DNA of 64,000 bases from CALODP01 sp942492055 (GCA_942492055.1 CALODP010000002.1:1-64000); one strand, 5' to 3'. Counted from the first letter of the stretch, positions 1 through 12,916 are shown. Numbers and translations are program-made. The notes: generated by a model not told the origin, from the sequence alone.

Positions 1-824
1 ATCTTAATCCTAAAGAGGGAACAAAGATAGCAGTAGCTGAATCGGCAAGAAATATTGTTTGTTCCGGTGGTGTTCCGTTGGCAATCACAAACTGTTTGAA
101 TTTCGGTAATCCTTATAAGCCGGAAGTATATTGGACATTTAAAGAAGCTATAGAGGGAATGGGTGAAGCATGCAGAAAATTCGAAACACCTGTAACCGGC
201 GGTAACGTAAGTTTCTATAACGAGAGTCCGAATACAGCAGTATATCCTACCCCGGTTATTGGTATGGTTGGCTTGATAGAAGATTTGGATGATATAACTA
301 CATCATATTTCAAAGAGTCGGGAGATTTGATTTATCTTTTAGGAGAAGATAATGAAGAGCTTGGAGGTAGTGAGTATTTGAAAGTAGTTCATGATCTTGT
401 AGTAGGAGATTCTCCGAAGATGGATCTTGAAACAGAGCAGAAATTACAAAGTACAATATTGGAATTGATAAAAGGTAAGTTGGTGAAATCGGCTCACGAT
501 ATTTCCGAAGGTGGGTTGTTGACAGCTTTAGCCGAATGTTGTATTATTGATGAGGAGAATCCTATAGGTGCGGAAGTTGAAATTCCGGTAAAATGTAGAA
601 AGGATTATGCTTTCTTCTCCGAGTCGCAGTCGAGAGTAGTACTTTCCATATCTCCCGAAAACAAAGCGAAATTCGAAGAGATAATTTCGAAGAGTGGTGT
701 TCCTTCAATTTGTTTGGGAACCGTGGGAGGAGAAGCTTTGAAGGTAAACAAAGAGTTTAGCTTCGGAGTAGAAAAACTCTCAGACATATATTACAACACA
801 ATTGCGAACAAAATGAATGTCTAG
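1..824 (+). CDS. purL: Phosphoribosylformylglycinamidine synthase, synthetase part (PurL), 5'-truncated
   Basis: This is the C-terminal part of PurL, which converts FGAR, glutamine and ATP to FGAM in cytoplasmic purine synthesis. The frame is already open at base 3 and runs into the window from the left, so about 273 residues are seen. Family signatures are visible: TNCLNFGNP near the left edge, VTGGNVSFYNE, and AHDISEGGL, which belong to the PurM-like ATP-binding fold that this enzyme shares. It ends TAG at 822-824 and overlaps the start of the next gene by 8 bases, so the two are probably co-transcribed. An internal ATG at 78 is not the true start, because conserved sequence continues upstream of it. 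Confidence 0.95.
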   Translation, partial: LNPKEGTKIAVAESARNIVCSGGVPLAITNCLNFGNPYKPEVYWTFKEAIEGMGEACRKFETPVTGGNVSFYNESPNTAVYPTPVIGMVGLIEDLDDITTSYFKESGDLIYLLGEDNEELGGSEYLKVVHDLVVGDSPKMDLETEQKLQSTILELIKGKLVKSAHDISEGGLLTALAECCIIDEENPIGAEVEIPVKCRKDYAFFSESQSRVVLSISPENKAKFEEIISKSGVPSICLGTVGGEALKVNKEFSFGVEKLSDIYYNTIANKMNV

Positions 825-1752
825 TTATAAGTTTTACAGATTTCTCGGAAGATTCATTTCGATAAATAAATACCGGAAGATTATAGATTTCTTCCGGTTT
901 TATATTTTTGGGATATATAATAAGACCGACGAACATCATATCTTTTTATCCGGCGCCGGAATAGCATATTCACTCATCATCAGTTTAATCCCCTTTGTAG
1001 TACTGGCATTTTCCGTATTGGGAAATATTATTGACGCCTCTACGATTGAGGCTCAGGTGACAAGTGTGCTTAATAGTATTATTCCGTATCCGGCATATGC
1101 CAAATACCTTTCCGGATTCATATTGAAGAGAGTTCCGGAGGTAATGCAGTATAAAACTGTTGGTACTTATGTTGGTGTATTCGGGTTGTTATTTACCTCG
1201 ACCTGGATATTCAGTAGTTTAAGAACCATATTGAATAAAATTTTTAATGTGGTAGATCAGAAGAACGCGTTTATCGCGATGCTCAGAGATTTCGGAATGG
1301 TAATTCTATTACTCTTTTTTATTCTCCTGTCTACATTCGTGTTACCGGCGTTGAAGTTTGTTGTTGACGCTGCGGATAAGATAGAGTTATTGCAGGTGTT
1401 CCGTTTAAGCGATATGATGGATAGTGTTTTCGCTATTATGTCTGTAGTAGTAATGTTTATTATGTTCTGGGTTTTCTTTACTCTGATTCCATATGCAAAA
1501 CTGGGGAAGCGTGTACCGATAGTAGCGGCGTTTTGGTCCACCTTTTTATGGGAAGTTGCAAGGAATCTATTCGGTTATTACGTAGCGAATTTTCTTGCTA
1601 TTACGAATATGTACGGCGCGTTCTTGTTTATAGCGGTATTGGCGTTTTGGATTTTTTATTCGTCCTGTGTATTTATACTCGGGGCAATTATCGGACAGCT
1701 TTATCGGGAACGGCGTGACGCGAAAGAGATAATCAAAAAGATAAAAGTTTAG
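817..1752 (+). CDS. YihY/UPF0761 family inner-membrane protein (BrkB-like)
   Basis: A 311-residue polytopic membrane protein. The first ~45 residues are cytoplasmic and basic. About six hydrophobic segments follow (near residues 45-75, 100-120, 150-175, 195-220, 225-250 and 255-285), then a basic tail. The pattern matches the YihY/BrkB family, once misnamed ribonuclease BN; its molecular role is not established. The ATG lies inside the last codons of purL (8-base overlap), so translation is probably coupled. Purine synthesis and YihY have no known functional tie, so the pairing tells little about its job. It has the usual family length and no sign of damage. Confidence 0.85.
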   Translation: MSSYKFYRFLGRFISINKYRKIIDFFRFYIFGIYNKTDEHHIFLSGAGIAYSLIISLIPFVVLAFSVLGNIIDASTIEAQVTSVLNSIIPYPAYAKYLSGFILKRVPEVMQYKTVGTYVGVFGLLFTSTWIFSSLRTILNKIFNVVDQKNAFIAMLRDFGMVILLLFFILLSTFVLPALKFVVDAADKIELLQVFRLSDMMDSVFAIMSVVVMFIMFWVFFTLIPYAKLGKRVPIVAAFWSTFLWEVARNLFGYYVANFLAITNMYGAFLFIAVLAFWIFYSSCVFILGAIIGQLYRERRDAKEIIKKIKV

Positions 1753-1772
1753 AAATAGTATTAATAAATTGG

Positions 1773-1810
1773 AATCCGGTTTCCGAAATAATGGTAATCG
1801 GATTTTTTTT
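1773..1810 (+). terminator. Possible rho-independent terminator after the YihY gene
   Basis: AATCCG (1773-1778) can pair with CGGATT (1799-1804), and a run of eight T follows (1803-1810). The stem is short (6 bp) and the loop long (20 bases), so it is a weak candidate. Confidence 0.4.
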
Positions 1811-1887
1811 ATCCTCTCATATCCTCTTCATCGGTTTACAAAAATAGCTTATAGTGTTATATTGATACCCTACAAATGAGGGACAAC

Positions 1888-2415
1888 ATGGAAAATAAGC
1901 AAATGACCTACGCAGGATTCTGGAAAAGGTTTCTAGCGTATATTATCGATCAAATCATTTTGGGAATCATTAGTATCGTAGTAATAATTCCTTTAACACT
2001 TTTCTTCGGCTTATCCACTTACATTTCTTGGGAGGACGGAAGGTTTCGTGATTATCACCATTCGATGAATGATGATCTCTCCTTTGCTACCATCGGAGTA
2101 ATAGTGATAGCGATTCTAACAATGGCAATAGTAGTTACCGCTATCAAGTGGCTCTATTACGCATTGATGGAATCATCCGCGAGACAGGGAACTATCGGGA
2201 AGAATATTCTTAGTATCATTGTGACGGATACTGAAGGAAACAGGATTACCTTCGGAAGAGCCACAGGGCGCTTCTTCGGGAAGATTCTTTCGGAGTTAAT
2301 CCTAAACATCGGATATTTGATGATTGCCTTCACAGAGAAGAAGCAAGGGCTTCATGATATTTTGGCGAATTGTCTGGTAATTGATAAGCCTATCTTTCAG
2401 CCGGAGGAAGAATGA
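1888..2415 (+). CDS. RDD family membrane protein
   Basis: A 175-residue protein with the RDD-domain layout: an N-terminal aromatic/basic motif (FWKRFLAYIID), a long first hydrophobic segment, a charged loop, a second segment (about residues 65-90) and a third near residues 135-155. RDD proteins are small inner-membrane proteins, some linked to Na+/H+ or solute exchange; no specific function can be assigned. I chose ATG 1888 rather than ATG 1876 because GAGGGA (1878-1883) makes a Shine-Dalgarno site 4 bases before it. Its TGA overlaps the next ATG (ATGA), so it probably forms an operon with the MscS-like gene that follows. Confidence 0.82.
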   Translation: MENKQMTYAGFWKRFLAYIIDQIILGIISIVVIIPLTLFFGLSTYISWEDGRFRDYHHSMNDDLSFATIGVIVIAILTMAIVVTAIKWLYYALMESSARQGTIGKNILSIIVTDTEGNRITFGRATGRFFGKILSELILNIGYLMIAFTEKKQGLHDILANCLVIDKPIFQPEEE

Positions 2416-3875
2416 AATTTCCAAGAACCGTAAAGTTTATTCCGGCGCTGTTGATATTTATGATTACGGGAGCTTCTGTTTACGTGGATTTTTTTGAAGA
2501 TCCCAGGTTATTAAAAACCCCGAACATAATGGATTACCTTTTCTACTTTGCAGTTCGGGTTTTGTTTTGGCTGACGTCGGCCTATTTGTTGAATCGGTTT
2601 TTCGATAAGTTTATTTGGGGCGGACTAATAAAGATTCCCGCCGGTAAGGGAAAATCGCGGCTTCCTGACTTTTTCTCCGTATTCTTTTACACAGTTGCCA
2701 TTGCTTTGATTGTAGCAGACGCTATCGGTATTCCTCTCTCCTCCGAACTACTAGTGATTTTTCTTCTTATTCTTATATTCGGCTTGATGCTACGGCCTAA
2801 GTTTGTGAGTCTATTCGAGCATGGTTTTATTTCGTCGGAAAAGCCATTTAATATAGGGGATTGGATTGAGCTAATCGGTAAGGATGATAGATTACACGTT
2901 ATAGGAGAAATTACGGATATAGATCGAGGGTCGATAAGATTAAAAAACGAAGATAATTCTCTAATGATTTTCCCGAATAATATGCTGAACGAATTCGTAA
3001 TTAAAAACTATTACGGTTTTAATAAGGAAAATCGATTTTCTGTTGAATACATTTTATCGGCAACTATCCCGATTGAGATAGTGAAAAGAATATTGGTTGC
3101 AGGAACTGATCACGCGATGATTAAGTTAGGAATAAAGAAGAAGAGAGAAACCGAGTGCTACGTTTCTCCTGTTGATGTAAAGACGATGAAGTATGAAGTC
3201 TTCTTTTGGCTAGCACCTTGGAAGAATGTAAGCCCTGCCAAAGCAAAAGATATAATTTCCGAATATACATGGAAACATCTGGAAGCAGCGGGAATAATAG
3301 CAATCAATTCAAGCGTATATAACGAAACTTTACTTTCGGTTGAATACAAGGAAGGAAAGAAGCGCCTGTTAAAACGAGTTGATCTGTTCACCGGGCTAAC
3401 CTCAGATGAGATCGATTACCTAAGCCAAAAGGTTTCAGTAAGAAGATATAATATAAACGAAGAAATCATATCGGCTGGAGCAGAAGGGGAATCGATGTTT
3501 GTAATAAGCGAAGGATTTGTGAGTGTAAATATAAAAGGGAAGGAAGATAAGAATATAGTTGTCAGCTACTTAAGTCCCGGAAGCTTTTTCGGAGAGATGT
3601 CCTTATTAACGGGTCAAAAGAGATCTGCGACAATTAGAACGGAATCTGAGGTTATCTGTTTGGAACTCATCAAGGGAGTATTTCAAGAGATATTAGTAAG
3701 AAGAGAAGACATAATAAATGAGATAGGACGGGTAATTGAGAAAAGAGAGAGTGAAAACATTGCAATGCTAGCAGATGACAAAGGGAAGAGAGATAGCTTT
3801 ATACATGGGTTTGCTAATAAAGTGAAATCGTTCTTTGGTTTGTCGAAAATAAGTGGAAATAAAAAGTGCGAATAG
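2412..3875 (+). CDS. MscS-family mechanosensitive channel with C-terminal cyclic-nucleotide-binding domain
   Basis: A 487-residue fusion. Residues ~8-135 carry four or so membrane segments. Residues ~140-200 are the MscS pore/beta domain (NIGDWIELIG, then the FPNNML stretch), followed by the alpha/beta domain to ~310. Residues ~325-435 are a cyclic-nucleotide-binding (CNB) domain with its phosphate-binding cassette at ~393-408 (FGEMSLLTGQKRSATI). This layout is that of bacterial cyclic-nucleotide-gated (bCNG) channels, which lie within the MscS superfamily and often respond to ligand more than to tension. The cassette keeps the conserved Glu and the Arg-Ser, so cyclic nucleotide binding is likely. 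cAMP versus cGMP cannot be told by eye, and no cyclase gene is in the window. The start overlaps the RDD gene by 4 bases. Confidence 0.9.
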   Translation: MKFPRTVKFIPALLIFMITGASVYVDFFEDPRLLKTPNIMDYLFYFAVRVLFWLTSAYLLNRFFDKFIWGGLIKIPAGKGKSRLPDFFSVFFYTVAIALIVADAIGIPLSSELLVIFLLILIFGLMLRPKFVSLFEHGFISSEKPFNIGDWIELIGKDDRLHVIGEITDIDRGSIRLKNEDNSLMIFPNNMLNEFVIKNYYGFNKENRFSVEYILSATIPIEIVKRILVAGTDHAMIKLGIKKKRETECYVSPVDVKTMKYEVFFWLAPWKNVSPAKAKDIISEYTWKHLEAAGIIAINSSVYNETLLSVEYKEGKKRLLKRVDLFTGLTSDEIDYLSQKVSVRRYNINEEIISAGAEGESMFVISEGFVSVNIKGKEDKNIVVSYLSPGSFFGEMSLLTGQKRSATIRTESEVICLELIKGVFQEILVRREDIINEIGRVIEKRESENIAMLADDKGKRDSFIHGFANKVKSFFGLSKISGNKKCE

Positions 3876-4258
3876 GGCTTGAAAACGTAAGAATAGGAAA
3901 GTAACAATAAAAAAGGCGAAAAAAAGTTAAGAAAGTATTTGGATATTAAGGGATAAAGGCCTATCTTTACTAGCTCGTTTTGAGAGACAATGTTCATTAC
4001 TTACTGAGAGCAACGCAAGGCAGATTGAGGGGTAGCAGAGAAGACGCTACGACGAAAATCGGCTGAAAATAAAAAATGAAAAAAAATAAAAATTTCGCTT
4101 GCGTTTCTCACAGAAAAGACTTACTTTTAAGTCTGTCTTTTTGAGACACTTGTTAAACAAAACAAAAAAAAATAGTTCTTAAATAGAGTGAATGACTAAA
4201 GTGAAACTTTAGAGAAAGCAATAAAGATTACGACAGTTTTGAAAAAGAATTAAACTCT
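3876..4258 (+). promoter_or_regulatory. rRNA operon promoter and leader region
   Basis: This 383-base interval before 16S has no credible gene. It holds two candidate promoters. P1 is TTGGAT (3939-3944), 17 bp, TATCTT (3962-3967). The weaker P2 is TTGTTA (4150-4155), 17 bp, TAGTTC (4173-4178); the TAGTTCTTAAAT stretch could instead be a boxA-like antitermination site. Between them lie short competing hairpins (4104-4148). Further on come the 5' arm of the 16S processing stem (4185-4231) and, within it, a 7-bp hairpin (CTAAAGT/ACTTTAG, 4196-4212). A final inverted repeat (AAACTCT/AGAGTTT) straddles the mature 16S 5' end. Confidence 0.55.
4185..4231 (+). other. 5' arm of the pre-16S processing stem
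   Basis: AGAGTGAATGAC (4185-4196), AAAGCAAT (4215-4222) and GATTAC (4226-4231) are exact complements of GTCATTCACTCT, ATTGCTTT and GTAATC in the 16S-tRNA spacer. Such long-range stems around 16S are the usual RNase III substrate. The 5' arm is interrupted by an 18-base insert that folds on itself as a hairpin. Confidence 0.75.
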
Positions 4259-5803
<1,545 letters not shown>

Positions 5804-5809
5804 TAAAGA

Positions 5810-5848
5810 GTAATCGCTTGATCTAAAGATTGCTTTGTCATTCACTCT
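5810..5848 (+). other. 3' arm of the pre-16S processing stem
   Basis: GTAATC (5810-5815), ATTGCTTT (5829-5836) and GTCATTCACTCT (5837-5848) pair with the leader arm at 4185-4231. On this side the last two blocks are contiguous, so the leader hairpin would protrude from the duplex. Confidence 0.75.
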
Positions 5849-5892
5849 TATATAAATTATGTCTGAGCGGCTGAAGCCGTGCACTAAGTCAT

Positions 5893-5966
5893 GGGCCTGT
5901 AGCTCAGATGGTTAGAGCGCACACCTGATAAGCGTGAGGTCAGTGGTTCAATTCCACTCAGGCCCA
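5893..5966 (+). tRNA. tRNA-Ile(GAT)
   Basis: A 74-base cloverleaf in the 16S-23S spacer. The acceptor stem GGGCCTG pairs with CAGGCCC, the discriminator is A and the anticodon GAT is at 5927-5929. CCA is not encoded. The anticodon stem (CACAC against GCGTG) has an A-C mismatch in its fourth pair, where E. coli has C-G; this is unusual for a conserved spacer tRNA. Confidence 0.97.
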
Positions 5967-6037
5967 CAGAATAAGGTGTGTGGGTATAACCGAACTTAGT
6001 ATAAGAGAAGGAAAACCACCCCTATAGATAAGTCTAG

Positions 6038-6110
6038 GGGGCTATAGCTCAATTGGGAGAGCGCCGCCCTTGCAAGGCGGAGGTTAACGGTTCGATCCCG
6101 TTTAGCTCCA
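6038..6110 (+). tRNA. tRNA-Ala(TGC)
   Basis: A 73-base cloverleaf. The acceptor stem GGGGCTA pairs with TAGCTCC (one G-U), the anticodon stem is CCGCC/GGCGG, the anticodon TGC is at 6071-6073 and the discriminator is A. CCA is not encoded. The Ile-Ala spacer pair is the most common arrangement in bacterial rRNA operons. Confidence 0.97.
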
Positions 6111-6125
6111 CGAATTAAGAAAAAG

Positions 6126-6136
6126 TTCTTTGAAAG
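6126..6136 (+). promoter_or_regulatory. boxA-like antitermination site before 23S
   Basis: GTTCTTTGAAA in the spacer resembles the boxA element (TGTTCTTTGAAAA in Bacillus), which recruits NusB/S10 and keeps rRNA transcription processive. The call rests on sequence resemblance and position only. Confidence 0.5.
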
Positions 6137-6202
6137 ATTGAAAGAGTTAGTTTGTTGAAAGACGAGCTGACTGAGCCAAAATAATAAAAAAATAACGAAA
6201 AA

Positions 6203-6218
6203 CTTTTAATAAATTTTT

Positions 6219-6225
<7 letters not shown>
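6203..6225 (+). other. 5' arm of the pre-23S processing stem
   Basis: This stretch, ending in GGTTAAG at the 23S 5' end, is nearly complementary to 9211-9235 just after the 23S 3' end. It is a typical RNase III processing stem bringing the two 23S ends together. Confidence 0.75.
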
Positions 6226-9210
<2,985 letters not shown>

Positions 9211-9218
<8 letters not shown>

Positions 9219-9235
9219 TAAAAATTTAATAAAAG
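9211..9235 (+). other. 3' arm of the pre-23S processing stem
   Basis: This stretch pairs with 6203-6225, with a two-base bulge and one mismatch. It closes the 23S precursor for processing. Confidence 0.75.
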
Positions 9236-9286
9236 ATTATTATTTAGCTCAGGCTCTTTCGATCTTAAAAATTGATTGAAAAGTTT

Positions 9287-9396
9287 TCTGGCAGTTATAG
9301 CTACGGGGAAACACCTCTTCCCATTCCGAACAGAGTAGTTAAGCCCGTAAACGCCGATGGTACTGCATTTATGTGGGAGAGTAGGTCGCTGCCAGA
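9287..9396 (+). rRNA. rrf: 5S ribosomal RNA
   Basis: About 110 bases. The terminal stem TCTGGCAG (9287-9294) pairs with CTGCCAGA (9389-9396), and the conserved CCATTCCGAACAGAG and CGCCGATGGTACTGC stretches are inside. It is the last gene of the rRNA operon. Confidence 0.95.
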
Positions 9397-9409
9397 TTTT
9401 ATTTTTTTC

Positions 9410-9450
9410 AAGCCCTTTTTTCGCTTTGCGTTTTAAGGGCTTTTTTGTTT
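9410..9450 (+). terminator. Rho-independent terminator of the rRNA operon
   Basis: AAGCCCTT (9410-9417) pairs with AAGGGCTT (9435-9442); CGC/GCG can add a small inner stem. A T-rich tail (9441-9450) follows. The U-tract is on the plus strand, so it ends the rRNA transcript rather than the convergent kinase gene. Confidence 0.88.
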
Positions 9451-9461
9451 TAAATTCTCTT

Positions 9462-12400
9462 CTATAGTTTCGGGATTGTAATAATGAATTTACTTCCCAC
9501 ATTCTTTTTGCTATCCACACTTATTTCGGCATTGTTTATATCACAGTATTTTTTAACGAGTGCCAGTCCTAATCCAGTTCCTTCAAATTTCCTGGAATAT
9601 CCCGTTTCTTCCTGAGAGAATGGCTTGAATATATTTTTCATGAATTCCTCACCCATTCCGATTCCCGTATCAGCAATTGTGATTTCGTGTGTATTAGGTG
9701 TATCTCTTAGTATTACTGTGATATTCCCCTCTTTAGTATATTTTATTGCGTTATCGACTAAATTTGTGATGGTTTGGTAAATCGAATATTCGTCTACAAG
9801 AGAAATAGGTGATTCAAATTCCTGGTTATAGATGAGTTTAATTTTTTTATATTCAGCTTTATGTCTTTGGTCTCTTACAATTTTCGAAATAACTTCTTTG
9901 TCGAGATCTATAAGCTGCATATTCTTAGCGTAACTACCTGCCTGAAGTTCTGACATATTTAATATTAAGTCAATAGTCCTTATTATTCTATCTCCTCCTG
10001 AAGAGATAATATTAAAGAATTCATGATGCTCGTCTCGCAGGGCCGAACGAAGTTCTTCTTCCAAAAGGTTTGTGAAATTAAGTATTGTGTTTACAGGTGT
10101 TCTTATCTCATGAGACATTTGCGCTAAGAAGTTTGTTTTTATCCTATCGGCTTTTTCTGCGGCGTTCTTGGCCTTGATAAGGGTTGCTTCGGCTTCTTTT
10201 CTTTCTGTGATATCAAAGAAGGTTCCTTCGAAGTATTGCAGTTTATTATTGTTATCTTTTACCCCTCTTATGTTTAAAAGGCACCAGATCTTTGACTTAT
10301 CTTTTCTGTAATATTCGACTTCGAAGTCTCTAACTTCTTCTCTTTCTTCAATTAGTGAAATTAATTCTTCACGTCGACTTGGTGTTACATATAGTTCTTT
10401 AGCTAAATCTTTTATCGAGCTAATCAGATCGTCAACTGATGTATAGCCAAGAATTCTCGCACTAGCTGGATTGGCACTTAGTATTTTTCCATCAAGCGAT
10501 GTTTGGTAAATTCCCTCTACCGAGTTTTCATAAATACTTCTGTATTTTTCTTCAGCTTTTCTTAAGGCTGCTTCAACTCTCATGCGCTCAATTATTTCTT
10601 TATCCCGTTCCTCAATTTTACGCTCCAATTCACGGGCATGATCTTCGACTAGTTTGGCTCTCTCTCTGTAATAATCAATTCGTTTAGTGATTTCGTTCGG
10701 GGCAATATTTAAATCCGCCAGAATTCGCCCGTAGACGCGTGATAATTCATTCTTTTCTTCTTGTGTGATGATCTCTGCCTTTTTTGAAGCTATAAATGCA
10801 GCTGAAGCTCCTATTGATCCGGCAAGATATTTCTCAGTTTCAACTTGTAGTTTCGATAGATCGACTACAGTAATATATTCTCTTTTCTTGAAATCAAGGT
10901 TATCCAATATCTTATTTAGATTAATTGCAATCGCAGCTGAAGAAATATATTGCGACAATAATTCTTCTATTAGGTAAAGCTTATCACGTAGGAGTATGTT
11001 TTGCTCAAGAGAATACTTTATTGCGTCAGGATAAAAAACATCCGTACTGAGTGAAAAACCGACTAATACTTTTTTCTCTTCTGAGGACTGTTGAGTTATC
11101 TTTGAAATACCTATATAGATTAAAGAGTTAACTAATAAGCTCCAGAAAACAGAATGGGTCAGGCTATCATAAAAATCGAATCCGAATAGTTTTTCCGGAG
11201 CTAAATAAATCAAATCAAAAGGACCGGTTTCAAGTATGGAAATGTCTAGAAGACCTATTCTTGCGATATGCGGTATTAATAGCGTGTATATCCATAAAAG
11301 GAAACCTATAGAAATTCCGGCGAATGCTCCTTGTTTATTGCCCCCTTTCCAGAACAAACCACCGAAAAAAGCCGGTGCGAATTGTAGAATCGCAGCGAAT
11401 GAAATAATTCCGATTGAGACAAGTGGTAGCTCACTGAAGAGAATTTCTTCCAGTATATATGAGAATAGAATAATTATGGTTGCAAAGAGCCAACGAAGTT
11501 TTAGAATATGCTTTTTGAGGAAGTTAAACGATGGAAAGACATCAAGAGCTGGCATTAGCAAGTGATGGGATGTCATTGTTGACAATGTAACTCCGCTAAT
11601 AATAATCATACTCATTGCTGCGGAAAATCCACCGAGAAATATGGCAATCGAAAGTAGGGAATTCCCTTCCATCATAGGAAGGCGAAGAACAAATGAGTCG
11701 GCAGCCTCCGGCAGTAGGCCTTTCAATAATCCCCCTGCAGCGAAAGCAAGGGTGAAGAAGTTTGCTATAATTACAAGTATAATGAAAATTATAGTGGCCT
11801 TGCCTATCTGCTTGCTATCTGAATTTTCGACAATAGTTACGTGAAATTGTCTTGGTAACAATATTATTCCGGTAAAGCCTAGTATAGCATAAGTAATCCA
11901 TTGGAAAACTCCAGGGGCGTTATCTCCTGCCAGTCCGGTAAACAAGCCAAAATTTATGGTAGGAAGTTGTTCGATAATGCTACTGTAACCGTCAAAAAGA
12001 ATATACGTAACGTAGATTCCGGCTACTATAATAATTAAGAATTTATAAATAGCCTCAAAAGATATCGCCGTCATTAGTCCTGGATGACGATCTGTCAGAT
12101 CAAGCTTTGTTAGTCCGAATAGGATAGTAAAGGTGATAAAAATAACAACGATTATTGATTCCAAAAAAGAAGAAAATACGACGTAGGATTTGACATCGGA
12201 AATAATTACAAGAGTATCAATAACTGATTTCAGTTGTAAAGAAATATAGGGGAGAATTCCTATTAACGAAACGATTGTAACCAAAGCAGCAATTCCTTGA
12301 GACTTACCGTAGCGTAAAGCTAGAAGATCGGCAATGCTGGAAACACGATAATCATTTTTTATTTTTACCAGTCTAACGAGTAGTTTTTGTCCGAAAAGAA

Positions 12401-12635
12401 AGAATAATAATGGTCCGAAATGTATGGCGAAAAACTGCCATCCCGAGTTAACATATTTCCCAACGCTTCCGTAAAAGGTCCATGAAGTAAAGTAAACAGC
12501 AATTCCCATTGCATAAACAAAAGATGATTTTGCGAATCTTTTTCCAGCTTCTCTGTTTTTGGCCCAATTGGCTACGAAGTAGAGAATGCCGGTATAAATA
12601 AATAACGCAAGAAATATGTTTTCTTTGGAAACCAT
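9462..12635 (-). CDS. Hybrid sodium:solute symporter / PAS sensor histidine kinase
   Basis: A 1057-residue membrane sensor kinase. Residues ~1-510 form a full sodium:solute symporter (SSS/PutP-like) module of about 13 membrane segments, opening with the YFTSWTFYGSVG motif seen in CbrA-like kinases. A linker and coiled coil (~640-700) lead to a PAS/PAC domain (~697-815). A HisKA domain follows (phospho-acceptor H842 in FLAQMSHEIRTP), then a HATPase domain (~930-1055) with N box NLVDNAIKYT, G1 ADTGIGMG and G2 EGTGLGLALV. There is no receiver domain and no response regulator nearby, so it is an orphan kinase. ATG 12635 is preferred over the TTG nine bases upstream, because GGTGAG lies just before it. 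By analogy with CbrA it may sense or transport a nutrient; the ligand is unknown. Confidence 0.92.
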   Translation of the reverse strand: MVSKENIFLALFIYTGILYFVANWAKNREAGKRFAKSSFVYAMGIAVYFTSWTFYGSVGKYVNSGWQFFAIHFGPLLFFLFGQKLLVRLVKIKNDYRVSSIADLLALRYGKSQGIAALVTIVSLIGILPYISLQLKSVIDTLVIISDVKSYVVFSSFLESIIVVIFITFTILFGLTKLDLTDRHPGLMTAISFEAIYKFLIIIVAGIYVTYILFDGYSSIIEQLPTINFGLFTGLAGDNAPGVFQWITYAILGFTGIILLPRQFHVTIVENSDSKQIGKATIIFIILVIIANFFTLAFAAGGLLKGLLPEAADSFVLRLPMMEGNSLLSIAIFLGGFSAAMSMIIISGVTLSTMTSHHLLMPALDVFPSFNFLKKHILKLRWLFATIIILFSYILEEILFSELPLVSIGIISFAAILQFAPAFFGGLFWKGGNKQGAFAGISIGFLLWIYTLLIPHIARIGLLDISILETGPFDLIYLAPEKLFGFDFYDSLTHSVFWSLLVNSLIYIGISKITQQSSEEKKVLVGFSLSTDVFYPDAIKYSLEQNILLRDKLYLIEELLSQYISSAAIAINLNKILDNLDFKKREYITVVDLSKLQVETEKYLAGSIGASAAFIASKKAEIITQEEKNELSRVYGRILADLNIAPNEITKRIDYYRERAKLVEDHARELERKIEERDKEIIERMRVEAALRKAEEKYRSIYENSVEGIYQTSLDGKILSANPASARILGYTSVDDLISSIKDLAKELYVTPSRREELISLIEEREEVRDFEVEYYRKDKSKIWCLLNIRGVKDNNNKLQYFEGTFFDITERKEAEATLIKAKNAAEKADRIKTNFLAQMSHEIRTPVNTILNFTNLLEEELRSALRDEHHEFFNIISSGGDRIIRTIDLILNMSELQAGSYAKNMQLIDLDKEVISKIVRDQRHKAEYKKIKLIYNQEFESPISLVDEYSIYQTITNLVDNAIKYTKEGNITVILRDTPNTHEITIADTGIGMGEEFMKNIFKPFSQEETGYSRKFEGTGLGLALVKKYCDINNAEISVDSKKNVGSKFIITIPKL

Positions 12636-12748
12636 GCTCACCAATTAACATTGCTAATAACGGAATAACGATTTCAAAAGAGTTCAACAAGTGTTATGAA
12701 TAGTAAGTTCACTAACGGAATAAAAAAAATGGAAGTATGAGATTGGAT

Positions 12749-12780
12749 AAAAAAAATCCCCGACAAAAATTGTCGAGGAC
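12749..12780 (-). terminator. Rho-independent terminator of the initiator tRNA gene
   Basis: On the minus strand, CCTCGACA and TGTCGGGG form an 8-bp stem (one G-T pair) with a short A/T loop, followed by a run of T. It lies 10 bases past the tRNA 3' end. Confidence 0.88.
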
Positions 12781-12789
12781 TTATCTTAG

Positions 12790-12862
<73 letters not shown>

Positions 12863-12916
12863 ATGTAAACTTTATCTTTAAGAACTAGTCTTAAGTGATC
12901 ATCAATCAAGACTGCT

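Noticed and set aside
5893..6110. tRNA-adjacent integration of a mobile element
   Set aside because: The tRNAs sit in an intact rRNA spacer with no integrase or duplicated tRNA ends.
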